A DNA stretch of 64,000 nt from Niabella yanshanensis (lineage in GTDB: Bacteria > Bacteroidota > Bacteroidia > Chitinophagales > Chitinophagaceae): the NCBI RefSeq assembly GCF_034424215.1, contig NZ_CP139960.1, forward strand, positions 5,022,001 through 5,086,000. The letters run 5' to 3'. The first letter of the stretch is position 1. The number at the start of each line of letters is the position of its first letter. Made by a program: the position numbers and the translations under genes. This document shows positions 34,283-43,607 of this stretch, one piece after another. The notes beneath the pieces were generated by a model. The model saw nothing but the letters and a program-made list of their open reading frames with translations, was not told the origin of the DNA and searched no databases.

Positions 34283-34915
34283 CTAAGTTTTTCGTATTAA
34301 ATAAAGCCCGTCCCTGATGGTCAGCACCACCTTTTCTATGTCCGTTCTTTGGTTAATAAACTGATTGAACTCCTTAATAGCTTTGGCGCTTTTGCCTTTG
34401 GCATTTTCTTTCAATGCCTCGCCATGGAAAAAAATATTATCTGCTAAGATAAAACCATTTTTTTTAACACGCGGAAAAACCAGCTCAAAATAATTGATAT
34501 AGCCGGGTTTATCTGCGTCAATAAAGACCAGGTCCCAGTTTTCTTCTAATTGGGGTATGATTTCCAATGCGTTACCCGTATGTAGCTTTATATTGTCCCT
34601 GTAAACTGATTTTTCAAAAAAATCTTTGGCGATAGCTGCAGTAGGCGCCCTGAATTCAATGGTGTGTAGTATACCATCTGGCTGTAAGCCGGCTGCCAGG
34701 CAAAGCGCGCTATAGCCGGTAAAAGTTCCTATTTCTAAAATCCGCCCTGGTCGGATCATCCGGCTGATCATTTTCAGTAGCTGACCTTGCAGATGCCCGC
34801 TCAGCATATGAGGTTCGGTATGATTTTTTCGCGTAAAATCATTGATTTCTGCCAGCAATGCATCTTCAGCAGTACTGTACGCATCTGCAAACTGGTTTAG
34901 CTGTTCAAAGTCCAT
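34283..34915 (-). CDS. O-methyltransferase (class I, catechol-OMT-like)
   Basis: 210 residues, the usual length. SAM motif I is L-E-I-G-T-F-T-G-Y-S-A, followed by D-L-V-F-I-D-A-D-K-P-G-Y and L-A-D-N, the metal-binding Asp/Asn pattern of the bacterial cation-dependent O-methyltransferases. The substrate is not predictable. It forms a tight row with the glucosaminidase and hpt genes. Confidence 0.9.
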   Translation of the reverse strand: MDFEQLNQFADAYSTAEDALLAEINDFTRKNHTEPHMLSGHLQGQLLKMISRMIRPGRILEIGTFTGYSALCLAAGLQPDGILHTIEFRAPTAAIAKDFFEKSVYRDNIKLHTGNALEIIPQLEENWDLVFIDADKPGYINYFELVFPRVKKNGFILADNIFFHGEALKENAKGKSAKAIKEFNQFINQRTDIEKVVLTIRDGLYLIRKT

Positions 34916-34976
34916 GGTCTGTTATTTTCGGATAATGTAATGCAATATCCCTCTGTTGTCGGTCATTTGCCAGCTA

Positions 34977-36452
34977 TTAATGCACACTATCCTGCTCCAG
35001 TTCAGCTATGCTTACTTTTTTAGAAATAATAAATAAGCCGAGGAAGGTGAATAATGCATTTAGTATGATCAGCTCCAGGCCTATTTTGAAATTGCCGAAA
35101 ATGGCTTCCTGGTTTTCATCGATGAGGAAACACAGGATAGGGGCGATAAAACATACAAAAGGCACCAGTTTGTCGTTGGGTCTGCGTTTTACAAAAATAC
35201 CAAATGCAAATAAGCCCAGTAAGGGACCATAGGTGTAGCCCGCCAGGCGCAGGATAATATCGATCATACTTTTACTGTCGATCCATTTAAAGATCAATAC
35301 CAACAGTAAAAAAGCAGCAGCTACGATGAGGTGAACGGTTTGTCTGAACCTTTTCTTGGCTTTGTCATCCATATCGGAGCGCCTGTTAAGGCCGGCAATG
35401 TCAATGCAGAAGGAAGAGGTAAGCGCGGTCATAGCGCCATCTGCACTGGGGAAAAGGGCCGATATCAACGCTACAATGAAAATAACGGAAATGGCCGGTG
35501 GCATATGCTGCACCGCTACGGTTGGGAACAGCGCATCTCCTGAAGCTGCAATATTTTCCTGTGCAGCAAATAAATGCAGCAAACCGCCTAAATACAGGAA
35601 CAGTCCGATTACTACCACCATGATAAACGCCAGGGATACCATATTTTTTTGAGAGTCTTTAAGCTTGTTTACCGAGATGCTTTTTTGCATCATTTCCTGG
35701 TCAATGCCCGTCATGCTGAGCGTAATAAAGGCGCCAGCCAGTATTTGTTTGATAAAATAAGACTTGGAGTTGACATCAGAATTGAAAATTTTGGAAAGGC
35801 TGGCACTACGCATAGCATCCAGGCTTTCGGTAATGTTCAGGTTCATATGCTGCAACAGGTAAATGGTACAAATGATCAATCCGGCTAACATACCCGTTGT
35901 TTGCAGGGTGTCTGTCCATACAATCGTTTTTACACCTCCTTCAAAAGTATATAAAATGATCATAAAAAGGATGATAAGGGTGGATACCCAAAACGGGATA
36001 CCAAAACTATCCAGAATGGTCGCCTGCAGGATATTTACAACGAGATACAATCTGGCGGTGGCCCCTACCAGGCGGCTGATGATAAAGAACCAGGCGCCGG
36101 TTTTGTAAGAAAGCATCCCCATACGGGTTTTAAGATAACCATAAATAGAAGTGAGTTTCAGGCGATAGTAAAGCGGCAATAAGATAAAAGCTATAGATAA
36201 ATAACCGATCATATAGCCAATAACAATTTGCATATAACCGAACTGGCTGGCGCCCACTGCCCCCGGCACGCTTACAAAGGTTACGCCGCTTAATGAAGTG
36301 CCGATCATTCCAAATGCCACCAGCATCCAGTTGCTGCTTCTGTTACCAATAAAAAAGGATTCATTATTACTGTTTTTACTGGTTTTCCAGGCAACCGCCA
36401 ACAGTAACAGGAAATAAGCAATTACGATGGAAAATAAAAAACCTGCAGACAT
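34977..36452 (-). CDS. Sodium:solute symporter (SSS family)
   Basis: 491 residues with about 13 membrane helices. Family features include an early S-N-N-E-S-F-F-I-G-N-R-S-S-N-W segment, F-G-M-I-G-T-S-L-S-G-V-T-F-V-S-V-P-G and the late S-A-L-F-P-S-A-D-G-A-M-T-A-L. The substrate is unknown. It lies 61 bp upstream of the methyltransferase on the same strand and is divergent from the LOG gene. Confidence 0.92.
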   Translation of the reverse strand: MSAGFLFSIVIAYFLLLLAVAWKTSKNSNNESFFIGNRSSNWMLVAFGMIGTSLSGVTFVSVPGAVGASQFGYMQIVIGYMIGYLSIAFILLPLYYRLKLTSIYGYLKTRMGMLSYKTGAWFFIISRLVGATARLYLVVNILQATILDSFGIPFWVSTLIILFMIILYTFEGGVKTIVWTDTLQTTGMLAGLIICTIYLLQHMNLNITESLDAMRSASLSKIFNSDVNSKSYFIKQILAGAFITLSMTGIDQEMMQKSISVNKLKDSQKNMVSLAFIMVVVIGLFLYLGGLLHLFAAQENIAASGDALFPTVAVQHMPPAISVIFIVALISALFPSADGAMTALTSSFCIDIAGLNRRSDMDDKAKKRFRQTVHLIVAAAFLLLVLIFKWIDSKSMIDIILRLAGYTYGPLLGLFAFGIFVKRRPNDKLVPFVCFIAPILCFLIDENQEAIFGNFKIGLELIILNALFTFLGLFIISKKVSIAELEQDSVH

Positions 36453-36589
36453 ATTATTTTTTTATGAATGATTTTGCTTTGGCAATTTAATTTTTGAAGA
36501 TATGGAAATTTATTTTGTGATTTGTATTATCGTTGCTGCATAGGCGGCTTTAAATAAATTAGTATCCCTTTAAAAGAAAACTTAATGAT

Positions 36590-37135
36590 ATGTTGATCAG
36601 ATCGCTGGCCGTTTTTTGCGGCTCCAAAGATGGAAACGATGAATTTTTTACGACAGAAGCTCAAAGCCTGGGGACCTGGATGGCCTCCAGGAGTATCAGG
36701 CTGGTGTATGGCGGCGGTAACGTAGGCCTGATGGGTGCTGTAGCCAATGCGGTAATGAAAAATGGCGGCTCGGTGGTAGGTGTGATCCCCGAAATACTGG
36801 ATGCCAGAGAGCGCTCGCATAAAACCATTACCGAATTGCTGGTAGTGGGAGATATGCATGTTCGTAAAAGAAAAATGTATGAACTGTGTGATGCCGCTAT
36901 CATTTTGCCTGGCGGTTACGGAACCTTAGATGAGTTGTTTGAAATGATAACCTGGAACAACCTTTCTATTCACGATAAAAATATTTACATAATCAACCTC
37001 AACGGATTTTATGATCATTTGCTGACTCATATAGAAACCATGCTGCATAAGGGTTTTTTATATGAAAATCCGATGCACCGGATAACTGTTGTGGCTAATG
37101 TGGCAGAATTGGTGCTGCAGCCTGAGTTTAGCTAA
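36590..37135 (+). CDS. LOG-family nucleotide 5'-monophosphate phosphoribohydrolase
   Basis: 181 residues with the two hallmark motifs: R-K-x-x-M (about 93-97) and P-G-G-Y-G-T-L-D-E (107-115), in the Rossmann-like LOG fold (G-G-G-N-V-G-L-M-G at 41-49). These enzymes release a base from a nucleoside 5'-monophosphate (cytokinin-type or AMP); the physiological substrate in Bacteroidota is unclear. It is 52 bp upstream of the PIG-L gene on the same strand. Confidence 0.93.
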   Translation: MLIRSLAVFCGSKDGNDEFFTTEAQSLGTWMASRSIRLVYGGGNVGLMGAVANAVMKNGGSVVGVIPEILDARERSHKTITELLVVGDMHVRKRKMYELCDAAIILPGGYGTLDELFEMITWNNLSIHDKNIYIINLNGFYDHLLTHIETMLHKGFLYENPMHRITVVANVAELVLQPEFS

Positions 37136-37187
37136 TCGTATATAATACAGGCTTTTCCCGTTCGGCCTTTTCCGCTATTTTCGTAGG

Positions 37188-39659
37188 ATGAAGAATCGGA
37201 TTGTCAGTTGTATTCTCTTGTTTTTAGGCATGGGTGCGATGGCCCAGCATAGTACAGCCTCACAGATTGTACAGCGTATTCAGAAATTAAAGGTATTGGG
37301 CTCTGTTTTATATGTGGCAGCGCATCCTGATGATGAAAACACACGCCTGATCACCTACCTGGCCAATGACCGCTTATATAGAACAGGCTATCTTTCCCTG
37401 ACACGCGGTGATGGGGGGCAAAACCTGATCGGGGACGAACAGGGCATCGAACTGGGGTTGATCCGCACACAGGAATTGCTGGCTGCCCGACGAATTGACG
37501 GGGGAGAGCAATTTTTTTCAAGAGCCTATGATTTTGGTTTTTCCAAGAATCCGGAAGAAACCTTTCAGAAATGGAATCGTGAAAAAGTGTTGAGTGATGT
37601 GGTTTGGATGATACGTAAGTTTCAGCCGGATGTGATCATTACGCGGTTCCCGGTAACAGGAGAGGGAGGACATGGTCATCATACGGCCAGTGCGATACTG
37701 GCTAACGAAGCTTTTACTGCTGCTGCCGATCCCAACCAGTTTAAAGAGCAGCTACAACATGTAAAACCCTGGCAGGCTAAAAGAATCTTGTGGAATACCT
37801 TCAATTTTGGTGGTAACAATACCACCGATCCCTCCCAGTTTAATATTAACGTAGGCGGCTATAATAGCTTACTTGGTAAAAGTTATGGTGAGATAGCTGC
37901 TGAAAGCCGCAGCCAGCACAAATCGCAGGGGTTTGGCTCCGCGTCTACAAGAGGCGATAGCTACGAGTATTTTAAAACTACCGGAGGAGAAGCTCCTAAA
38001 AACGATCTTTTTGACGGTGTGGATATCAGCTGGAACCGGACTGGTAAAAACGGGCAGGCTATTGAAAAAATGATTGCCGCTATACAATCTGAATTGGATA
38101 TCACAGCGCCTGAAAAATCAGTTGCCAACCTGGTGACTTTATATAAATTGCTCGCACAGTCGGGCAACGGTTACTGGATTGAAAAGAAGAAGGCTGAGGT
38201 GCAGCAACTGATTGCGATGTGCAGCGGTTTGTTTATAGATGCGTATAGCAACCAGGCATTTGCAGTTCAAACTGAATCGGTTACCATTAATACTGTTTTA
38301 AACAACCGGCTTGGCGCCAACGCTACCGTTAAAAGCATTACAGTTGCAGGCGCTACGAACAATATTAATAAAACACTGGAAAAGAATAAGAATGTAGGCT
38401 TCGATACTAAAGTAAATGTGCCCCTGCAAAAGGAAATAACGCAACCCTACTGGCTGAATGATAAAAAAGAAGAAGGGCTTTTTTATGTTGCAGACCAGCA
38501 AATGATCGGAGTGCCCGACGTAGCGCCGGCATACACAGCTAAATTTATGATAAATATAAGTGGGCAGGATTTTGTATTTGAGCAGCCCGTGCGCTATAAA
38601 TATACAGATCCTGTAAAAGGAGAAGTATACCAGCCATTGATTGTAATTCCCCCCGCTACCATTACTGCATCACCTAATCTTGTAGTATTCAGGTCCGACC
38701 ATAAACAACAACGGGTGCAAACACAGTTACATGCATTTGCCAATATCAGTGGTAATGTTACAGCCGGGTTGACTGGAATTGATTATTCGGGCGTTCAGAA
38801 TGGCGTCCAGTCTTTAGGCAAAGGAAAGACCGCCTTTTATAATTTTGATGTAACAGAGAAACATGAGCCTGAGGAAATCTATACGCTAACGCCCTATGCT
38901 AATAAGAAAACGGGTAAAGATACTGTTGGTTATCATCTGGCGTTGAGAAGTATCGATTACGATCATATTCCTGCAGTACGGTATTTTTACCCCGACTTTA
39001 TAACCGCCCTAAATATCGATTTAAAAACCGTAGGGAAAAAAATAGGGTATATACCGGGTGCAGGCGATAAAGTTGCAGTGATACTGGAGCGTATGGGGTA
39101 TGATGTAACTATATTAGATAAAACAACGCTGCCTGTAAGCAACCTTAGCAGCTTTGATGCTATCTTAACAGGAGTTAGGGCTTATAATACTAACGAGTGG
39201 ATGAACGAGTACTATGACGAGTTGATGAATTATGTAAAAGAAGGCGGTAACCTGATTGTGCAGTACAATACCAGCAATAACCTGGGTACGGTAAAATCAA
39301 AAATAGGGCCCTATGATTTTAATATTACGCGTAACCGGATCACTAACGAGCAGGCAAAAGTAAGTATGATCGATCCGTCTCATAAATTGTTTAATTATCC
39401 TAATAAAATAACGGCTAAGGATTTTGAAGATTGGGTGCAGGAACGTAGTATTTATCATGCCGGTGGTTGGGATAATCATTTTAAGCCGTTGTTATCGATG
39501 GCGGATCCGGGTGAGCGTCCCGATGATGGGAGCCTGATCACCGCTACTTATGGCAAAGGCTATTTTACCTATACTGGATTGGTTTTCTTCAGAGAACTGC
39601 CGGCTGCTGTACCAGGCGCAATGCGATTGCTGGCTAATTTGATTGCGTTGGGGAAGTAG
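37188..39659 (+). CDS. Large secreted PIG-L/LmbE-family deacetylase
   Basis: 823 residues. Signal peptide cleaved near A-M-A-Q (residue 20). The PIG-L domain (about 35-290) has the zinc/catalytic motif A-H-P-D-D-E (45-50) and G-G-H-G-H-H-T (160-166). The rest (about 300-823) is beta-rich with a C-terminal flavodoxin/GATase-like segment (G-A-G-D-K-V-A-V-I-L-E-R-M-G-Y near 620, then I-L-T-G-V-R-A-Y-N). PIG-L enzymes remove acetyl groups from N-acetylglucosamine-type substrates. Its neighbours, two tiny membrane proteins and an SSS symporter downstream, suggest use of an imported amino-sugar compound; that is inference. Confidence 0.9.
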   Translation: MKNRIVSCILLFLGMGAMAQHSTASQIVQRIQKLKVLGSVLYVAAHPDDENTRLITYLANDRLYRTGYLSLTRGDGGQNLIGDEQGIELGLIRTQELLAARRIDGGEQFFSRAYDFGFSKNPEETFQKWNREKVLSDVVWMIRKFQPDVIITRFPVTGEGGHGHHTASAILANEAFTAAADPNQFKEQLQHVKPWQAKRILWNTFNFGGNNTTDPSQFNINVGGYNSLLGKSYGEIAAESRSQHKSQGFGSASTRGDSYEYFKTTGGEAPKNDLFDGVDISWNRTGKNGQAIEKMIAAIQSELDITAPEKSVANLVTLYKLLAQSGNGYWIEKKKAEVQQLIAMCSGLFIDAYSNQAFAVQTESVTINTVLNNRLGANATVKSITVAGATNNINKTLEKNKNVGFDTKVNVPLQKEITQPYWLNDKKEEGLFYVADQQMIGVPDVAPAYTAKFMINISGQDFVFEQPVRYKYTDPVKGEVYQPLIVIPPATITASPNLVVFRSDHKQQRVQTQLHAFANISGNVTAGLTGIDYSGVQNGVQSLGKGKTAFYNFDVTEKHEPEEIYTLTPYANKKTGKDTVGYHLALRSIDYDHIPAVRYFYPDFITALNIDLKTVGKKIGYIPGAGDKVAVILERMGYDVTILDKTTLPVSNLSSFDAILTGVRAYNTNEWMNEYYDELMNYVKEGGNLIVQYNTSNNLGTVKSKIGPYDFNITRNRITNEQAKVSMIDPSHKLFNYPNKITAKDFEDWVQERSIYHAGGWDNHFKPLLSMADPGERPDDGSLITATYGKGYFTYTGLVFFRELPAAVPGAMRLLANLIALGK

Positions 39660-39804
39660 GATGTAGTTGATTGTTGATAAGTTGATAGGTGGCAACCGCG
39701 AAGCGGTGGAATGATATAGAGTATTGTGTCAGCATTGTACAATAACCGAGCAGCGGTGACATTACCCAGGGTATGATAATGTTGCGGCGGTAAAAAGAAA
39801 AGAA

Positions 39805-39981
39805 ATGGAAAAGAAAAAACCTTTTATAGATATCAGGCGTGGCGAAATGGCTTTTATCATTGCCATAGTGATTGGCCTGGTGATTGGAACACTGATCAAA
39901 AAGGTAAGGTTGGGGTTGATGTTGGGCCTGGTAATCGGTCTGGGGATTGTTTTTATGAACTCATTGCGAACGAAACGATAA
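39805..39981 (+). CDS. 58-residue membrane protein between the PIG-L and symporter genes
   Basis: ATG at 39805 to TAA at 39979-39981. A basic, soluble start (M-E-K-K-K-P-F-I-D-I-R-R-G-E) is followed by two hydrophobic helices (about 15-31 and 35-51). It ends 6 bp before the next small gene, which overlaps the symporter start, so the three are one translation unit. Not recognised; possibly a small accessory subunit. Confidence 0.6.
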   Translation: MEKKKPFIDIRRGEMAFIIAIVIGLVIGTLIKKVRLGLMLGLVIGLGIVFMNSLRTKR

Positions 39982-39987
39982 AGAACT

Positions 39988-40110
39988 ATGGAGGAACTTG
40001 ATAAAAAACCACCTTTGTTTAAGTTCTGGTCCACCTGGTATATTTTAGTTGTTGTGATACTCTTTTTGTTGATTATATTTTTCTACTATTTAACAAAAAA
40101 GTATTCATGA
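39988..40110 (+). CDS. 40-residue single-helix membrane protein coupled to the symporter
   Basis: ATG at 39988 to TGA at 40108-40110; the last four bases ATGA are shared with the symporter start, giving translational coupling. Sequence: charged start (M-E-E-L-D-K-K-P-P), one long helix (about 17-36) and a basic end (T-K-K-Y-S). Some sodium symporters have a small partner subunit encoded just upstream; this could be an analogue, but there is no recognised family match. Confidence 0.6.
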   Translation: MEELDKKPPLFKFWSTWYILVVVILFLLIIFFYYLTKKYS

Positions 40111-41807
40111 CAACACTGGACTGGATAGTACTTGCCTGTACACTGTTGCTGATTATCCTGTATGGCGTATTCAGAAGCCGTGGTAGTAAGGATCTGGAAG
40201 GCTATTTCCTTTCAAACCGCAGCATGCCCTGGTATGTTATTCTCTTAAGTATTATGGGCACGCAGGCCAGTGCCGTTACTTTTTTGGCGGCCCCCGGCCA
40301 GGCCTATACCGATGGGATGCGTTTTGTACAATACTATTTTGGATTGCCGCTTGCCGCTATAGTTATCTGTATCTCCTTTGCACCGGTTTTTAGCCGGCTG
40401 AAAGTATATACAGCCTATGAGTACCTGGAGAACCGGTTTGATGCCAAAACAAGAACCTTTACTTCCCTGCTTTTTTTGTTACAAAGAGGATTGTCAACAG
40501 GTATCAGCATCTTTGCTCCCTCCCTTATTTTATCGGTGATCTTTGGCTGGAATATTTATTTGACCAACCTGGTAATGGGTGGGTTGTTGATTATTTATAC
40601 AGTTACCGGGGGCGCAAAGGCTGTAGCCTATACCCAACAATTGCAGTTTTTGATTATTATGTTAGCTCTGTTTCTTGCAGGCTATTACATAGTTCATAAG
40701 CTTCCGGCGGGGATGGGCTTTACCGATGCTATTACCATAGGAGGAAAATTGGGTAAGTTGAATATTATCACCACGGGTTTTGAAAAGGGCAGTTTTGATT
40801 GGGGCGACCGGTACAATATTTTTAGTGGTATTATTGGGGGGTTCTTTTTAGCGCTGTCCTATTTTGGCACTGATCAGTCTCAGGTAGGACGTTACCTCAC
40901 TGCTAAAAATTTAAAGGAAAGCAGGACCGGATTACTGATGAATGGCATTGTTAAAGTGCCCATGCAGTTTGGTATTTTATTATTGGGTGTTCTGGTATTT
41001 GCTTTTTACCAGTTTCATAAAGCGCCGGCTTTTTTTAATGATTATGAGCTGAATCGACTGGAAAATTCAGTCCACAAAGACCGGCTTGCCCGGTTACAGG
41101 AAACCCTTCATCATATCGATGAAAAGAAAGCAGTATTGTTAGGTCAGTACCGGCAAAATAGTGGTAATGATGCATACTTTGATGAAATGTCTCACCTGCA
41201 GGATAGTATGATGGTGGTGAGAAATGATATTAAACAGTTGGTAAAAGAGAATGGTGGGAGCGACAACGATACCAATTATATCTTTTTAAAATTTGTGATC
41301 GATTACCTGCCACAGGGATTAGTAGGGCTGATCATCGCCGTTATTTTCCTGGCCAGCTGGGGCAGTATTGCCGCCGCCGTCAATTCTCTGGCCTCCAGCA
41401 CTGTTATAGATATCCACAAGAAATATTTTACCAAAGCCCGGTTGGGCGATTATACTTATTCGCAGATATATACCATTGTATGGAGCTTGTTCTGTATAGG
41501 AGTAGCCATGTTTGTTTCTAACTGGACAAGCAGCCTGATAGAAGTAGTAAATATCCTGGGTTCTCTTTTTTATGGAACTATTTTGGGTGTTTTCCTGGTG
41601 GCCTTTTATGCTAGGCACGTAAAAGGTAATGCCGTTTTCGTTGCAGCAGTCATTACAGAAATAGTGATCATACTGCTTTTTATATTGAACGAATATGGAA
41701 AAATAAGCCTGGGCTTTTTATGGCTGAATATGATCGGGGCGTTATTAGTATATCTGCTTGCGCTTGTATTGCAGGCCACTATATACCGCAGGCATCCTGG
41801 CAGTTAA
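40107..41807 (+). CDS. Sodium:solute symporter (SSS family)
   Basis: 566 residues, about 13-14 helices, with a longer hydrophilic loop (about 305-395, charged and coiled-coil-like) than the other symporter at 34977-36452. The N terminus D-L-E-G-Y-F-L-S-N-R-S-M-P-W, L-S-I-M-G-T-Q-A-S-A-V-T-F-L-A-A-P-G and the late W-G-S-I-A-A-A-V-N-S-L-A-S-S-T are family features. It overlaps a 40-residue membrane protein gene by 4 bp and sits downstream of PIG-L. The substrate is unknown, perhaps a sugar or an amino-sugar derivative. Confidence 0.92.
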   Translation: MTTLDWIVLACTLLLIILYGVFRSRGSKDLEGYFLSNRSMPWYVILLSIMGTQASAVTFLAAPGQAYTDGMRFVQYYFGLPLAAIVICISFAPVFSRLKVYTAYEYLENRFDAKTRTFTSLLFLLQRGLSTGISIFAPSLILSVIFGWNIYLTNLVMGGLLIIYTVTGGAKAVAYTQQLQFLIIMLALFLAGYYIVHKLPAGMGFTDAITIGGKLGKLNIITTGFEKGSFDWGDRYNIFSGIIGGFFLALSYFGTDQSQVGRYLTAKNLKESRTGLLMNGIVKVPMQFGILLLGVLVFAFYQFHKAPAFFNDYELNRLENSVHKDRLARLQETLHHIDEKKAVLLGQYRQNSGNDAYFDEMSHLQDSMMVVRNDIKQLVKENGGSDNDTNYIFLKFVIDYLPQGLVGLIIAVIFLASWGSIAAAVNSLASSTVIDIHKKYFTKARLGDYTYSQIYTIVWSLFCIGVAMFVSNWTSSLIEVVNILGSLFYGTILGVFLVAFYARHVKGNAVFVAAVITEIVIILLFILNEYGKISLGFLWLNMIGALLVYLLALVLQATIYRRHPGS

Positions 41808-41951
41808 CGGGGCTACTTTTCTGCACAAAACTCAGCCAAAACTTTGCTCTATGTTCGCAAATAAGTTCTGTTGATGAACCTTGCTTGATATTTTGAAATA
41901 TTCTGGAAGCCTGGGCATGTAGCTACCGGTGAAAAAACAGGTTGGCTCTGT

Positions 41952-42659
41952 CTACTGCCTTCTTAATTTTTTAAAGCTAATATCTAAAACAGGAAATCGA
42001 ATAGGACTTTGATATGTATAATGCCACCATTCGGTAGATAGCGCTGCAAATCCATATTTCAACATGATGTTTTTGAGCTTTTCACGGTTTTGAAGTACAG
42101 ATTCGGGCAGTTGCTTAAAACTGTGATGGGCCGTGTCAGAAAAATGATCAAAACCAGTGCCCATATCCAGTTCTTCGCCGATCTTTATATCAATGATCGT
42201 AAGGTCGATAGCAGTACCACGGTTATGGTTACTTCCCTTTGCAGGGTTAGCTACATATCGTTCATCTTTTACCAGCTCCCAAAAATGTTGGGTGACCGAA
42301 TAGGGACGATAGGCATCAAAGATTTTAATACCCAGGCCCTGACTCTTCAATTCTTGCTGAACTTTTAGTAAGGAATCTGCCGCAGGTCGGCGAAGGTATG
42401 TTGAATTGGTTCCTGCAGGATACATGAGCCGTTGCATGAAGTTGTTCGGGCTTGCATACCTCAGATCGTAGATAATGGAAGGGATCAAGCTTTTTAATTC
42501 AATCATTTCCAGGTAAGGAAATCGCCGCAGCTCTTTTTTGTGTTTACTTAGAGAGCGTTCAACCGGCAAAATATTCGGTTGTGCCTTTGTTGCAGGAATA
42601 CCCGAAGCGCCTATAAAGAAAAGGACACTGAAAGCATATTGCAGCGCAAATCTTACCAT
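41952..42659 (-). CDS. ddpX: Secreted D-alanyl-D-alanine dipeptidase (VanX/DdpX type, M15D)
   Basis: 235 residues with an N-terminal signal segment (about 1-26). VanX-type catalytic residues are all visible: Arg118 (D-A-Y-R-P), zinc ligands His145 and Asp152 (S-N-H-N-R-G-T-A-I-D-L), base Glu210 and ligand His213 (S-T-E-W-W-H). It cleaves D-Ala-D-Ala; without vanH/vanA nearby it more likely recycles wall-derived dipeptide than confers glycopeptide resistance. It starts 5 bp after the cupin gene and is co-transcribed with it. Confidence 0.92.
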   Translation of the reverse strand: MVRFALQYAFSVLFFIGASGIPATKAQPNILPVERSLSKHKKELRRFPYLEMIELKSLIPSIIYDLRYASPNNFMQRLMYPAGTNSTYLRRPAADSLLKVQQELKSQGLGIKIFDAYRPYSVTQHFWELVKDERYVANPAKGSNHNRGTAIDLTIIDIKIGEELDMGTGFDHFSDTAHHSFKQLPESVLQNREKLKNIMLKYGFAALSTEWWHYTYQSPIRFPVLDISFKKLRRQ

Positions 42660-42664
42660 ATTGC

Positions 42665-43060
42665 CTATTCTGTAGTTTGCCCGTCAAAATCCTCCTCGTT
42701 CTGTTCTGCTTCTTTTTTAGTGACCCGCACAATGCCGTCTTTATGGTGAGGAGGGGCATAGATAGTGTACATTTTTAAAGCATTGCTTCCCGTGTTAATG
42801 ACGTTGTGTTTTGCACCTGACGGAATGATAATAACATCTCCATCTGCTACCAGGTATTTATTGCCATCGATAAAACATTCGCCGTTGCCTTGTTCAAAGC
42901 GAAAGAACTGGTCGTTCTCTTCATGAATTTCTTCACCAATTTCTTCTCCCGGTAACAAGCTCATCAGCACTAACTGCATGTGTGTGGATGTATATAGTAC
43001 TTTCCTGAAATTTTCATTTTCTAAAGTGAGCTGCTCAATATTCGCGTTGAATCCTTTCAT
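42665..43060 (-). CDS. Single-domain cupin protein
   Basis: 131 residues. The cupin core carries both metal-site motifs: G-E-E-I-G-E-E-I-H-E-E-N-D-Q-F-F-R-F-E-Q-G and I-I-P-S-G-A-K-H-N-V-I-N. The acidic tail (Q-N-E-E-D-F-D) is unusual but short. Catalytic or sensor role unknown. It is 5 bp upstream of the VanX-type dipeptidase, and a 55-bp gap separates it from the GroES-like gene, so all three may share a transcript. Confidence 0.85.
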   Translation of the reverse strand: MKGFNANIEQLTLENENFRKVLYTSTHMQLVLMSLLPGEEIGEEIHEENDQFFRFEQGNGECFIDGNKYLVADGDVIIIPSGAKHNVINTGSNALKMYTIYAPPHHKDGIVRVTKKEAEQNEEDFDGQTTE

Positions 43061-43115
43061 ATCGATGGTTTGTAATGCTTTTGTGGTTATTTAGAGTAAT
43101 GTGGAGGGGGCGTAA

Positions 43116-43487
43116 TCACAAATCTTCTTCCCGTTCCAGCATAAGTATGGCACTTTGTGGTACGATAAAATATTTTTCATTTTCGTACATGATCTCTGTT
43201 GCGCCACTTAATAAAAAAATAGCCAGATCACCTTCTTTTGCCTGCAGGGGAACATATTTTACCTGGTCTTCTTCGGTTTTCCAGGGCTCATCATCAACAG
43301 CTACAGGTATTGCATAACCGGGTCCGGTTTTAATAACATATCCCTGTTGTACTTTTTCCTTTTCCTGTACACCGGGCGGTAAATACAAGCCACTGGCAGT
43401 ACGCTCATCCGGCTTCTGAGGTTTAATCAGTATACGATCGCCAATAACAATTAATTTCTTGAATCTGTTTTCTGCCGTAATACGCAT
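43116..43487 (-). CDS. GroES-like (Cpn10) protein without a GroEL partner nearby
   Basis: 123 residues, longer than the usual 90-100. V-I-G-D-R-I-L-I-K-P-Q and A-S-G-L-Y-L-P-P-G-V-Q-E-K-E-K-V-Q-Q-G match the Cpn10 beginning including the mobile loop, and Y-F-I-V-P-Q-S-A-I-L matches the end, but an acidic insertion (about 63-85, D-D-E-P-W-K-T-E-E-D-Q) replaces the standard middle. It may be a specialised co-chaperonin or a Cpn10-fold protein with another role. No groL is in the window. Confidence 0.82.
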   Translation of the reverse strand: MRITAENRFKKLIVIGDRILIKPQKPDERTASGLYLPPGVQEKEKVQQGYVIKTGPGYAIPVAVDDEPWKTEEDQVKYVPLQAKEGDLAIFLLSGATEIMYENEKYFIVPQSAILMLEREEDL

Positions 43488-43607
43488 AGTTTTCCTTTCT
43501 CTTTGGCAAAAATAAAAATTTAAGCTATGAGAACAGAAATAAATGTTGCGGGACCGATACTAATCGATAAGGCTTTTTAAAACCAAACCCCAAAAGGTTG
43601 TTGTGTA

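Noticed and set aside
41952-42659. VanX-type dipeptidase as part of a glycopeptide-resistance cassette
   Set aside because: No vanH, vanA, vanR or vanS neighbours; a wall-recycling role is more likely.
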